Assembly: GCA_017644185.1 (NCBI GenBank)
Contig: JAEPMA010000009.1
Coordinates: forward strand, 89,835-153,834
Direction: 5' to 3'
DNA: 64,000 nt
Origin: Rhodospirillales bacterium
GTDB lineage: Bacteria; Pseudomonadota; Alphaproteobacteria; Rhodospirillales; Casp-alpha2
The position numbers and the translations under genes are program-made. This document shows, piece by piece, positions 34,115-42,543 of this stretch. The notes under the pieces are model-generated. The model saw only the letters and a program-made list of their open reading frames with translations. It searched no databases and was not told the origin of the DNA. How positions within the stretch are numbered: the stretch's first letter is position 1; each line of letters starts with the position of its first letter.

Positions 34115-35695
34115 CTAAAAGCCGGCGGCCCTGCCGTCGGAGCGCGGGTCGGTCGCGCCTTCGAACAATCCGCTTTCATGACGGCAGACCGCGCCCGCAT
34201 GGCCCATGGTCGAGGTGAAATCTTCCATTACGTCGACGTTATGGCCTGCATTTTTCAGCGCATCAATGAGCGCCGGATCGAAGCGGCTCTCCAGTTTAAG
34301 GGTCGTGCTCTCTTCCCCCCAGGTGCGGCCCAAAAGCCAGCGCGGCTGGGTAATCGCGTGCTGTAACGGCTGGCCGAACATCACGTATCGGCTGAAGACG
34401 GCAGCCTGGGTCTGCGGCTGACCTTCCCCGCCCATGGTCCCATAACTCAAAACACGGCCGTCATTCAGTCTGGCCATCGCCGGGTTAAGGGTGTGGAACG
34501 GGCGCTTGCGCGGCGCGAGAACGTTCGGATGCGATTGATCGAGCGTGAAGCCATTGCCCCGGTTCTGGAACACCACGCCCGTTTCCGGGTTGGTCACCCC
34601 TGAACCGAACTCCCAATAGACGCTCTGGATGAACGACACGGCCTGCCCGTTCTTGTCGATACATCCCATCCAGATCGTGTCACCCGGCTTCGTCGGCTGC
34701 GGCCATTCGAGGGCATGTTTCAGATCAATATTATTTACAAGACCGTCCAGAAAATCATTCTTCAGCCAATCGTTCGGATCGGCGGTCATGAATGCCGGAT
34801 CGGTGACGTGCGCATTTCTGAGAATAAACGCCTGCTTCGACGCTTCGACCAGACCGTGCACGTGGTCGAACCCTTCCGCATCCCTGACACCCAACCTTTC
34901 GAACAACGCCAGGATCATCAGCGCGCTCACGCCCTGTGTGGGTGGCGGCATGTTGTAGACCGTTCCCGACGACAGCTCGGCGGAAAGCGCCTTCACCTGA
35001 CGCGCTTCATATTCCGAGAAATCGTCAAACCTAAGGGGGCTGCCGACGCTCTCCAGATATGCCGCGTTACTTCTGGCCGTTTCGCCCCGATAGAAATCGT
35101 CGAGCCCCTTGTCGGCGAGCCTTTTCAAGGTGTCTGCCAAAGCCGGGAACTTGATGATCTCGTTGACCAATGGCGGTTCGCCACCCGGAAGGTATGTCTG
35201 GGCGAAACCAGGCGCATCCTTCAACTCGTCAAACTTCTCCCGGCTCAGGTCTTCCTGCCCCTTCGTTACGGGGACGCCGTTCGTCGCGTGTGTGATGGCA
35301 TCTTCCAAAAGCCTTTCGAGCGGCATCCCCGCGCCGCCGATCTCCAGCGCCATTTTCCAACCGGCGATCGTCCCCGCGACGTTGAGCGCCGCCAAAGGAC
35401 CCCGCGCCGGGATCGCATTCAGCCCCTGACTCTTATAATAATCCGGCGTCGCCATGGCTGCCGACCAACCCGCCGCGTCGACCCCGACCGGCGCCTGGCC
35501 CGGCTGGGCGATCAGCCAAAACCCGTCACCCCCGACACCGTTCATGTGCGGATAAACGACGGCGATCGCGGCGGCTGCCGCAACCATGGCTTCGGTGGCG
35601 TTGCCGCCGTCACGCAGAACCCGAAGCCCGGCTTCGGTCGCGAGGTGATGTGGCGCGGTCATCATGCCGCCGAGCGCAGTCGCGGTGTGGAGCAT
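34115..35695 (-). CDS. Gamma-glutamyltransferase family protein
   Basis: A 526-residue Ntn-hydrolase of the gamma-glutamyltransferase family, made as a precursor and cleaved before a Thr that becomes the nucleophile. The cleavage point is probably in 'KPGDTIWMGCIDKNGQAVSFIQS' (about residues 345-367). 'ATEAMVAAAAAIAVVYPHMNGVGGDGFWLI' and 'TLNPAMARLNDGRVLSYGTMGGEGQPQTQ' are family landmarks. No signal peptide is seen, unlike Escherichia coli Ggt, so it may act in the cytoplasm on a gamma-glutamyl or other amide. GGGAGG precedes the ATG. It is divergent from the DUF1028 gene. Confidence 0.9.
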   Translation of the reverse strand: MLHTATALGGMMTAPHHLATEAGLRVLRDGGNATEAMVAAAAAIAVVYPHMNGVGGDGFWLIAQPGQAPVGVDAAGWSAAMATPDYYKSQGLNAIPARGPLAALNVAGTIAGWKMALEIGGAGMPLERLLEDAITHATNGVPVTKGQEDLSREKFDELKDAPGFAQTYLPGGEPPLVNEIIKFPALADTLKRLADKGLDDFYRGETARSNAAYLESVGSPLRFDDFSEYEARQVKALSAELSSGTVYNMPPPTQGVSALMILALFERLGVRDAEGFDHVHGLVEASKQAFILRNAHVTDPAFMTADPNDWLKNDFLDGLVNNIDLKHALEWPQPTKPGDTIWMGCIDKNGQAVSFIQSVYWEFGSGVTNPETGVVFQNRGNGFTLDQSHPNVLAPRKRPFHTLNPAMARLNDGRVLSYGTMGGEGQPQTQAAVFSRYVMFGQPLQHAITQPRWLLGRTWGEESTTLKLESRFDPALIDALKNAGHNVDVMEDFTSTMGHAGAVCRHESGLFEGATDPRSDGRAAGF

Positions 35696-35860
35696 CTTGC
35701 CTCCCGGAAATGGTGAAGCATCATCTTTAGCAGCGAAGCCCTGGTTATCAAGGTGTGATCAACCTTACACACGCATCCACAATGTCTCGATATCATGCTT
35801 TACGAAGGGGGCACGATTGGTTGATCCTATAACGGGTCCGGAATAATCAGGGGGCAGTTC

Positions 35861-36544
35861 ATGACGTTTTCCATCGTCGCCAGATGCCGCAACACCGGCA
35901 TGTTCGGGGTCGCCGTCACATCGTCGTCACCCGCGGTCGCCGCCAGGTGCGCGTTCGCGGAAGCGGGTGTCGGGGCGGTCGCATCGCAGAACATCACCGA
36001 CCCCTCGCTCGGCAAGCGCGGGCTTGGCCTGTTGCGCGCCGAAGCCGACGCGCTGGAAACCATCGAAACGCTTCTGAGCAGCACCGAGCATATGGACTAT
36101 CGTCAGGTCATGGTCATCGACCGTTCCGGCGACGCAGCCATTCATTCGGGCAAGCACACCCTTGGCACGTGGGGTGAAGCCGTCACGAAAAACGCCGCTG
36201 CCGCCGGGAATCTTCTCGCCGATAAATCCGTGCCCCGAAGCATGATCCACGCCTTCGAGGAAACCGAAAGTTCAGGCATGCACTTGGCCGACCGTTTGAT
36301 GGACGTGCTCCGCGCCGGTCTCGAGGCCGGCGGCGAAGCGGGCCCGATCCATTCGGCGGGGATCAAGGTGGTGGACCGGGTCTCGTGGCCGATTGTCGAT
36401 CTGCGGGTCGACTGGGCGGACGACGGCCCGGTCGCGGCATTACAGAAACTTTGGGAGCTCTATAAGCCGCAGATGGATGACTACGTGACCCGCGCGCTCG
36501 ATCCCTCGACCGCACCGAGCTATGGGGTCCCCGGCGACGAGTAA
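35861..36544 (+). CDS. DUF1028 Ntn-hydrolase-like protein
   Basis: A 227-residue DUF1028 protein: 'MTFSIVARCRNTGMFGVAVTSSSPAVAARCAFAEAGVGAVASQN' is the conserved N terminus and 'RQVMVIDRSGDAAIHSGKHTLGTWG' the central motif. The family has an Ntn-hydrolase-like fold and often sits with amidases and peptidases; activity is unknown. Divergent pairing with a gamma-glutamyltransferase, another Ntn hydrolase, suggests linked amide hydrolysis. The 165-bp gap holds both promoters. Confidence 0.88.
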   Translation: MTFSIVARCRNTGMFGVAVTSSSPAVAARCAFAEAGVGAVASQNITDPSLGKRGLGLLRAEADALETIETLLSSTEHMDYRQVMVIDRSGDAAIHSGKHTLGTWGEAVTKNAAAAGNLLADKSVPRSMIHAFEETESSGMHLADRLMDVLRAGLEAGGEAGPIHSAGIKVVDRVSWPIVDLRVDWADDGPVAALQKLWELYKPQMDDYVTRALDPSTAPSYGVPGDE

Positions 36545-36640
36545 CCCCTCACCCGGCTCGCTCCGCTCGCCACCCTCTCCCAAAGGAGAGGGATTCTCGA
36601 TGCGGCGTCCCCTCTCCCAAGGGAGAGGGACAGGGTGAGG
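36545..36640. repeat. Extragenic palindromic repeat, family A copy 2
   Basis: Starts CCCCTCACCC and ends CAGGGTGAGG, with internal CTCTCCCAAAGGAGAGGG and CCTCTCCCAAGGGAGAGG hairpins. Same family as 441-533. It lies between the convergent DUF1028 and GMC oxidoreductase genes, consistent with a bidirectional terminator. Confidence 0.85.
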
Positions 36641-36645
36641 ATCTT

Positions 36646-38283
36646 TCAATCCCTAAGGATAACCGGTTCGGGCGGCTCTTTCCCACGGATCATATCTGAC
36701 GCCTTTTCGGCGATCATGATGGTCGGCGCATTCAGATTGGCCGACGGCATCATCGGCATCACGGAGGCATCGATAACGCGAAGCCCTTCGATCCCGTAAA
36801 CCCTGAGTTCGTCATCGACGACCGCCGTCGGATCGGTCCGGGGGCCCATCCGGCAGGTCCCCATCGGATGGAACGTCGTCGTACCCCGCTCTTTCGCGAC
36901 CTGCAGGTATTCGTCGTCGGTATGAATGTCCTTGGCCGGATAGATCCAGTGATCGAAGTAGGGTTTCATCGGTTCCGTCAGGATCATCCGGCGCGCCAGC
37001 TTCATGGCGGCGATCAAGACCTGCCTATCGGTTTCGTGTTCCAGATAGCGCGGATTGATGACCGGCTTCTCGAACGGGTCCGCGGACACTGCGCGGACAT
37101 AGCCGCTCGCTTCCGGGCGTTGCTGCCACGACGCGATGGTCATGCCGGGGAAATCGTCCAGCTCGGATTGCACGCCTTCTTTGTAACTCGCCGGCGTGAA
37201 GGTGAACTGCACGTCGTTGTTCTGGATATCCGGGTTTGAGCGCCAGAAGCAATAGATCACGGTCGGGCTGAGGGACAGGATACCCTTTCGGGTCAGCCCC
37301 CAGCGCGCGATCTCGCCCAGAAGGTTGAGGCCCTTGGTTCGCTCGTTGAGGGTCTTGATGTTCTTGACCCTCGCCGTGAAGCGCGGCGCGTAGTGATCGC
37401 GAAGATTCTCGCCGACACCCGGCAGGGCGTGCTTCACCTCAATCCCCAGCGACTTCAGGAAGTCCGGATCACCGATCCCGGACAGCTGTAACAGCTGCGG
37501 CGAATTGATCGTCCCGCCGGACAGAATCACTTCGCGCCGGGCCATGACTTGATCCGACTTGCCGCCGCGCCCCCCTTTGCTGAAGGCGACGCCCATCGCG
37601 CGCTTGTTCTCGAGGATGATCCGCGTTGCATGCGCGTTGGTGATGACTTTCACGTTGCCGCGTTTTTGGGCCGGCCGCAGGAACGCCCTGGCCGTCGACA
37701 TCCGCCGGCCGTCTGCAATGGTCCGCTGCGAATACGAAACCCCCTCCTGCTTGGCGCCGTTGTAATCTTCCGCTCTCGGAATGCCGATGGTCTGACAGCC
37801 TTCGATGAAAGCTTCGGTCAGGGGGTGCGACCAATCGATGTTGGTCACTTTCAACGGCCCTTCACGGCCGCGGAACGTCTCGTCCCCATCGCCGACCCGG
37901 CACTCGGATCGTTTGAAGTACGGCAGCACGTCGGCATAACCCCAGCCCCGGTTGCCACGCTGTGCCCAGTTGTCGTAATCGAGCCGGTTGCCGCGCGTAT
38001 AGATATGTCCGTTGATGGAACTCGATCCGCCGAGCGTCTTACCGCGCGGGACAGGCACCGACCGTCCGGCGGTCCAGTCCGTCGGCTCGGTCCCGTAAAG
38101 CCAGTTCACTTTCGGGTCCTTGATGGTGTAGATGAAGCCCGCCGGGATATGGATGAACGGGCTCAGATCCGGTGGTCCGGCCTCGAGCACACAGATACTG
38201 ACGTTGGGGTCTTCGCCCAGCCGATTGGCGAGCACGCTGCCCGCCGAGCCCGCGCCGACGATGACGTAATCGAACGTTTCCAT
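36646..38283 (-). CDS. GMC-family FAD-dependent alcohol dehydrogenase
   Basis: A 545-residue glucose-methanol-choline oxidoreductase. The FAD site is 'DYVIVGAGSAGSVLANRL', the first GMC signature is 'GKTLGGSSSINGHIYTRGNRLDYDNWA', and the C-terminal catalytic segment has 'TTFHPMGTCRMG' with the active His, then 'RVIDASVMPMMPSANLNAPTIMIAEKASDMI'. It resembles choline and polyethylene-glycol dehydrogenases. No betaine genes are adjacent. Isethionate dehydrogenases that feed Xsc also belong to this superfamily, and xsc is 2 kb away, but sequence alone cannot assign a substrate. Confidence 0.9.
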   Translation of the reverse strand: METFDYVIVGAGSAGSVLANRLGEDPNVSICVLEAGPPDLSPFIHIPAGFIYTIKDPKVNWLYGTEPTDWTAGRSVPVPRGKTLGGSSSINGHIYTRGNRLDYDNWAQRGNRGWGYADVLPYFKRSECRVGDGDETFRGREGPLKVTNIDWSHPLTEAFIEGCQTIGIPRAEDYNGAKQEGVSYSQRTIADGRRMSTARAFLRPAQKRGNVKVITNAHATRIILENKRAMGVAFSKGGRGGKSDQVMARREVILSGGTINSPQLLQLSGIGDPDFLKSLGIEVKHALPGVGENLRDHYAPRFTARVKNIKTLNERTKGLNLLGEIARWGLTRKGILSLSPTVIYCFWRSNPDIQNNDVQFTFTPASYKEGVQSELDDFPGMTIASWQQRPEASGYVRAVSADPFEKPVINPRYLEHETDRQVLIAAMKLARRMILTEPMKPYFDHWIYPAKDIHTDDEYLQVAKERGTTTFHPMGTCRMGPRTDPTAVVDDELRVYGIEGLRVIDASVMPMMPSANLNAPTIMIAEKASDMIRGKEPPEPVILRD

Positions 38284-38381
38284 CCCTAATCCAATTCAAT
38301 GGCCGGTTAACCCGGCGTTTCGAAAATACTAGGGATCGGGGGGCTGATTGAAAAGTACGATCGGCGGCAATTTCAGGTCGA

Positions 38382-39062
38382 TCAGGCAGTTTTCGGGAAG
38401 TCGCGGGGGTCCAGCATCGGATAGCCGAAAGCCTCGAAATCGACGCCGTACAGATCGTTCACCAGCGCCACGGTATCGTGGGTGTAGCAATTGAGATATT
38501 TGAGCTTTTCCGGATTTTCCGCGTCGGGCAGGACGTTGACGTTCAGGTTCCGGACGTCGCCCAGCACGATGCCGAGATTTCCGGCAAGCGTCCGAAGATC
38601 ATGATCCAGCGTTTCCGTGCGACCGATCCAGTCGAGCGCCGGCTTGCCGTTCAGGTGCGTGAATTCGACCATCGGGCAGAAGCTGATCCAGTCCCACGCA
38701 TTTCGGATATCCGCACACGCGACGTATTGCATCAGGTAGCGGGGAAAATCGTCACCGATGACATCGAAGATCGGCTTCTTGGCCGCAATCCAATGCTTCC
38801 AACGTGTCGATGCGCGCATGTCCTGTCGATAACTCGAATAAAGCCTGTCGTAGGGATTGCGGACAAAGGTGAACTTGAAGTAATCGGCATAACGGCCGGC
38901 GTCGTCGTATATCGCCAGAAACTTTCTGATCGTCACATGTTCTTCGAAATTGCTGACCGGATAACCGATGTCGGTGAAGGGTGCCAACGCATGCCTGACA
39001 GTCGCCGAACCGCACTTCGGGGTCACGAAATAGAGGTACTTGTAGCGGTCCGAGATCACCAT
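38382..39062 (-). CDS. Sulfotransferase, family 2 type
   Basis: A 226-residue sulfotransferase domain protein. The PAPS 5'-phosphosulfate loop is 'TPKCGSATVR' at residues 14-23 and the 3'-phosphate site is 'FTFVRNPYDRLYSSYR' at about 64-79. These enzymes put a sulfate group on carbohydrates or other hydroxyls. No membrane anchor is visible. It starts 4 bp after the FkbM methyltransferase stop, so both modify perhaps the same glycan or lipid. No PAPS synthesis genes are in the window. Confidence 0.82.
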   Translation of the reverse strand: MVISDRYKYLYFVTPKCGSATVRHALAPFTDIGYPVSNFEEHVTIRKFLAIYDDAGRYADYFKFTFVRNPYDRLYSSYRQDMRASTRWKHWIAAKKPIFDVIGDDFPRYLMQYVACADIRNAWDWISFCPMVEFTHLNGKPALDWIGRTETLDHDLRTLAGNLGIVLGDVRNLNVNVLPDAENPEKLKYLNCYTHDTVALVNDLYGVDFEAFGYPMLDPRDFPKTA

Positions 39063-39065
39063 CGC

Positions 39066-39884
39066 CTAGCCAGCCTTTCCGGCCGCCGGATGGTCGGCAA
39101 ACGTTTCGAGCTTGAGAAGACCGTCGGGCACAGACGGATTGTCGGGATGGCTGCAGAACAGGCTGAGCGAGTGGATGTTCCCGAAAATGTTTTCGGCGAC
39201 ACCGGCCAGATTGTCGGGACGGTAGAGCGGCACCGGATGACGCCAGACGTCATATCCCAAACCGCGCACGGTTTCGTAAAGCTCCCGCGACAACGCCTGG
39301 CGGTCGTCCTCCAGATAAAGGATCGGCTTGTCGCGCGCGATCACGCCCGACGCCCCCCTGACGACCGCAGCCTCCATTCCCTCCGCATCGCATTTCAAAA
39401 CATCGATGACGATATCGCCCAGTATGTCATCCAGCCGGACCACGGCAGTCCAACCCAATGCCGGACCGGTCACGGGCTCGAACGTCTCCTGGCGAACGCC
39501 GATACCGCCGAAGTTGAAGTCCTGATCCGGATTCAGATCGGGCACCTGGGCGCGGCCCGCCTTGTCCCCCGCCGCCATGTTGTAGGCGCCGACGTTGATG
39601 CAGTTATTATTTATGAGGTTGGCGCAGAGCATCTGAAAACAAAGACGTTGCGGCTCGAAGGTAATGACGCGGCCGTTCCTTACGTGACGTGCGAGCGGCA
39701 CCGTGTGCGCACCCACGTTGCCGCCGACTTCGACCACGGTCGCGGTATCGGGGATGAACGGTAACAGGGTGATGATTTCCCCCATCGACCACTCACCATA
39801 TGTCAGCAGCGATTTACCGATGTATTGGTCTTTTGGATTGGCGGTCCATTTATATCCGCCGATATCCGCATGAGCGAACTGCAT
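39066..39884 (-). CDS. FkbM-family methyltransferase
   Basis: A 272-residue SAM-dependent methyltransferase. Motif I is 'TVVEVGGNVGAHTVPLARHV', followed by 'VITFEPQRLCFQMLCANL' and the FkbM-typical 'DVLKCDAEGMEAAVVRGA'. FkbM-type enzymes O-methylate sugars and other hydroxyl compounds. It is directly upstream of the sulfotransferase and probably co-transcribed with it. Genes of a polysaccharide cluster are otherwise absent. Confidence 0.88.
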   Translation of the reverse strand: MQFAHADIGGYKWTANPKDQYIGKSLLTYGEWSMGEIITLLPFIPDTATVVEVGGNVGAHTVPLARHVRNGRVITFEPQRLCFQMLCANLINNNCINVGAYNMAAGDKAGRAQVPDLNPDQDFNFGGIGVRQETFEPVTGPALGWTAVVRLDDILGDIVIDVLKCDAEGMEAAVVRGASGVIARDKPILYLEDDRQALSRELYETVRGLGYDVWRHPVPLYRPDNLAGVAENIFGNIHSLSLFCSHPDNPSVPDGLLKLETFADHPAAGKAG

Positions 39885-39913
39885 GGCCTTTCTGCCCCGG
39901 CCGCCGCGTCGGG

Positions 39914-40315
39914 TTATGCCGCGCCGGACAGACGCGTGACGTGACGTTCCAGCCGCGCCACCATTTCCTGCATAGTCATGTTCTTGCGGAGATAGTCCTT
40001 GGCGCCGCCGATCATTGCATCCTGCACCGACTCTTCGTCTTCGAGGAATGTCATCATCACAACGTATGGCGCGGGTTCTTCGTCCTCGAACGCTTCCAGC
40101 ACTTCAATGCCGTTCATGTTCGGCATGCGGATATCCAGCAACACCAGATCGGGGTTCGTGTCGCGGTAGAGTTGGATTCCCTCTTCGCCGTCGCCGGCTT
40201 CGCCGACGATCTCGCAGTTGAGCGCCATCAGTGCGGCAACCACCACGCGACGCATCAGTTCGTCATCGTCGATAATGATGGCGCGGACTGTTTTTCCGGC
40301 TCCGGCTTCGTTCAT
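39914..40315 (-). CDS. Single-domain response regulator
   Basis: A 133-residue CheY-like receiver without output domain. The acidic pocket is 'IIDDDEL', the phosphoacceptor Asp is in 'LVLLDIRMPNMNGIEV', the switch Thr in 'VMMTFLEDEE' and the Lys in 'DYLRKNMTMQEM'. It may act in a phosphorelay or on a flagellar or adaptor target. No histidine kinase is adjacent. A strong terminator separates it from xsc upstream. Confidence 0.9.
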   Translation of the reverse strand: MNEAGAGKTVRAIIIDDDELMRRVVVAALMALNCEIVGEAGDGEEGIQLYRDTNPDLVLLDIRMPNMNGIEVLEAFEDEEPAPYVVMMTFLEDEESVQDAMIGGAKDYLRKNMTMQEMVARLERHVTRLSGAA

Positions 40316-40379
40316 CGCTCACACTCGCACGTAGAATTCAGATTGCCGGGAGAATAGCGCAGCAATGCCGCAAAACGAA

Positions 40380-40408
40380 AGCCCCGAAGCCATTATGGCT
40401 CCGGGGCT
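40380..40408. terminator. Strong hairpin terminator downstream of xsc
   Basis: AGCCCCG-A-AGCCAT-T-ATGGCT-C-CGGGGCT folds into a 14-position stem with one A/C mismatch and a 1-nt centre. On the minus strand it lies 29 nt after the xsc stop and is followed by TTTCGTTTTG, so it works as a factor-independent terminator for xsc. Confidence 0.85.
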
Positions 40409-40436
40409 GAACGCGTAACTTGCGAAGCGGGTTCAG

Positions 40437-42215
40437 TTAATCGGCGCCCGCCTGCGGCTGCATATCGGCGGCGCTGATGCCGGCAACCTGCGTCGGCGCC
40501 TTCATGGCATCGCGGCGGAACGGCTCACCCAGTTCCTGGTTGATCAGTGCTTCGATGAACACCGTCTCGCCGTTCTTCTGGGCTTCGATGGCCTTACCGA
40601 GTTCCTCGGTCAGTTGTTCCATCGTCGCCACCTGCACACCCTTCACGCCGCAAGCTTCGGCGATCTTGGCGTATTGGACGTCGAGGTCGAGCTCGGTGCC
40701 GACGAAGTTGTCGTCATACCAGAGGGTGGTGTTGCGCTTTTCCGCGCCCCACTGATAGTTGCGGAAGATCACCATCGTGATCGCCGGCCATTCTTCGCGT
40801 CCGACAGCGGTCATTTCGTTCATCGAGATACCGAACGCCCCGTCACCGGCGAAACCGATCACCGGCGTATCCGGGCACGCGATCTTGGCGCCGACGATTG
40901 ACGGGAAGCCGTAACCGCAAGGACCGAACAGGCCAGGGGCGAGATAGCGGCGGCCCTTTTCGAAGGTCGGGTAGGCGTTGCCGATGGCGCAGTTGTTGCC
41001 GATGTCGGACGACATGATGAAGTCCTTCGGCAGCGCCGCCTGTATGGCGCGCCACGCCATACGCGGCGACATCCAGTCGGGTTTCGCATCACGGGCGCGC
41101 TGGTTCCACGTGGTGCCCGGATCGTCGTCTTCATGGTCCATCGACGAAAGCTGCTGCAGCCAGGCGGAGCGGGTCTGGTGAATGGTCTCTTCACGCTCCT
41201 TGCGGTTGGCATCGCCGGCGTCGGCGGGCAACTGAGCCAGAATTTGCTCGGCGACCAGTTTGGCGTCGCCCTGGATCGCGACCGAAACTTTCTTGGTCAG
41301 ACCGATGCGGTCGGCGTTCATATCGACCTGGATCACTTTCGCGTCTTTCGGCCAGTAATCGATCCCGTACCCCGGCAGCGTCGAGAACGGATTAAGGCGC
41401 GTGCCCAGGCACAGCACCACGTCGGCTTTGGAGATCAATTCCATGCCCGCTTTCGAGCCGTTGTAGCCGAGCGGCCCGGCGAACAGCGGATGCGAACCCG
41501 GGAACGCGTCGTTATGCTGATAGCCGCAGCAGACCGGCGCGGAGAGTTTCTCGGCCAGCGCGGCCGAGGCCGGAATACCGCCCGACAGCACCACACCGGC
41601 GCCGTTCAGGATGACCGGGAACTTGGCCGACGCCAAAAGCTTGGCCGCTTCGGAAACCGCTTTCGCACCGCCCGCCGGACGCTCGAGGCGCACGATTTCG
41701 GGAATTTCGATATCGACGACCTGGGTCCAATAGTCGCGCGGCACGTTGATCTGCGCCGGGGCGGAACCACGCCACGCCTGTTCGATCACCCGGTTCAGGA
41801 CTTCGGCGATCCGCGTCGGGTCGCGCACTTCTTCCTGATAGCAGACCATATCTTCGAACAAAGCCATCTGCGGAATTTCCTGGAAACCACCCTGACCGAT
41901 GGTCTTGTTGGCGGCCTGCGGGGTGACGAGAAGCAGCGGCGTGTGGTTCCAGTACGCCGTCTTGACCGGCGTCACGAAGTTGGTGATGCCCGGGCCGTTC
42001 TGCGCGATCATCATGCTCATCTTACCGCTGGAGCGGGTAAAGCCGTCGGCCATCATGCCGGCGTTGCACTCATGCGCGCAGTCCCAGAACGTGATCCCGG
42101 CGGTCGGGAACAGGTCCGACACCGGCATCATGGCAGACCCGATAATACCGAACGCGTGTTCGATCCCATGCTTCTGCAGAACTTTTACGAATGCTTCCTC
42201 AGTCGTCATTTTCAT
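40437..42215 (-). CDS. xsc: Sulfoacetaldehyde acetyltransferase Xsc
   Basis: A 592-residue thiamine diphosphate enzyme that converts sulfoacetaldehyde and phosphate to acetyl phosphate and sulfite. 'MKMTTEEAFVKVLQKHGIEHAFGIIGSAMMPVSDLFP', 'TFWDCAHECNAGMMADGFTR' with the catalytic Glu, and 'ANKTIGQGGFQE' are near-diagnostic of Xsc. The ThDP-binding motif is 'FAGDGAFGISMNEMTAVGREEWPAITMVIFRNYQWG'. AAGGAA lies 9 nt before ATG 42215; an in-frame start at 42266 is less likely. Xsc is the meeting point of taurine, isethionate and sulfoacetate breakdown. No pta is adjacent. It lies upstream of a terminator as a probable single-gene unit. Confidence 0.96.
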   Translation of the reverse strand: MKMTTEEAFVKVLQKHGIEHAFGIIGSAMMPVSDLFPTAGITFWDCAHECNAGMMADGFTRSSGKMSMMIAQNGPGITNFVTPVKTAYWNHTPLLLVTPQAANKTIGQGGFQEIPQMALFEDMVCYQEEVRDPTRIAEVLNRVIEQAWRGSAPAQINVPRDYWTQVVDIEIPEIVRLERPAGGAKAVSEAAKLLASAKFPVILNGAGVVLSGGIPASAALAEKLSAPVCCGYQHNDAFPGSHPLFAGPLGYNGSKAGMELISKADVVLCLGTRLNPFSTLPGYGIDYWPKDAKVIQVDMNADRIGLTKKVSVAIQGDAKLVAEQILAQLPADAGDANRKEREETIHQTRSAWLQQLSSMDHEDDDPGTTWNQRARDAKPDWMSPRMAWRAIQAALPKDFIMSSDIGNNCAIGNAYPTFEKGRRYLAPGLFGPCGYGFPSIVGAKIACPDTPVIGFAGDGAFGISMNEMTAVGREEWPAITMVIFRNYQWGAEKRNTTLWYDDNFVGTELDLDVQYAKIAEACGVKGVQVATMEQLTEELGKAIEAQKNGETVFIEALINQELGEPFRRDAMKAPTQVAGISAADMQPQAGAD

Positions 42216-42264
42216 TGGCTTGGTTCCTTGTTTGCCAGCGAGCCGGCCCCTCCCCGGGCCAGGC

Positions 42265-42300
42265 AATTACAGTAATTCAAAAACAAATATATTCAGTAAT
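42265..42300. promoter_or_regulatory. Palindrome and direct repeat upstream of xsc, candidate operator
   Basis: AATTACAGTAATT (42265-42277) is a perfect 13-bp palindrome about 50 bp upstream of the xsc ATG. Its CAGTAAT part (42270-42276) recurs at 42294-42300, 24 bp away. Sulfonate genes are often controlled by GntR/MocR-type regulators such as TauR that use repeated half-sites. No such regulator gene is adjacent. Confidence 0.4.
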
Positions 42301-42479
42301 GAGACTATCTATCCTAATTTTTCATATTATAGCAGCCGCGTCAAACCTATTCCGCACTCTGGCCGAGGTCGGAATGCCCGCTCCCCCCTATCTCTCATGG
42401 CGTAGAGGGCATTGCCTTTCCGGGTAAGGGCCAGCATCGCAGGGATCATGGTGCCAGCACCCGCCCTTGGATAAAGCAA

Positions 42480-42518
42480 AGGCGGCGCCTGCCGGGACTG
42501 CACCCGCAAACGCCGCCT
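42480..42518 (-). terminator. Terminator after the ketopantoate reductase-like gene
   Basis: On the minus strand AGGCGGCG (42518-42511) pairs with CGCCGCCT (42487-42480), followed by TTGCTTTATCC. It is preceded by a small GACGGA-CTTT-TCCGTC hairpin just after the stop. The 328-bp gap 42216-42543 contains this terminator and the xsc promoter region and no gene. Confidence 0.7.
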
Positions 42519-42543
42519 CGCAGACGGAAAAGTCCGTCAGGGA

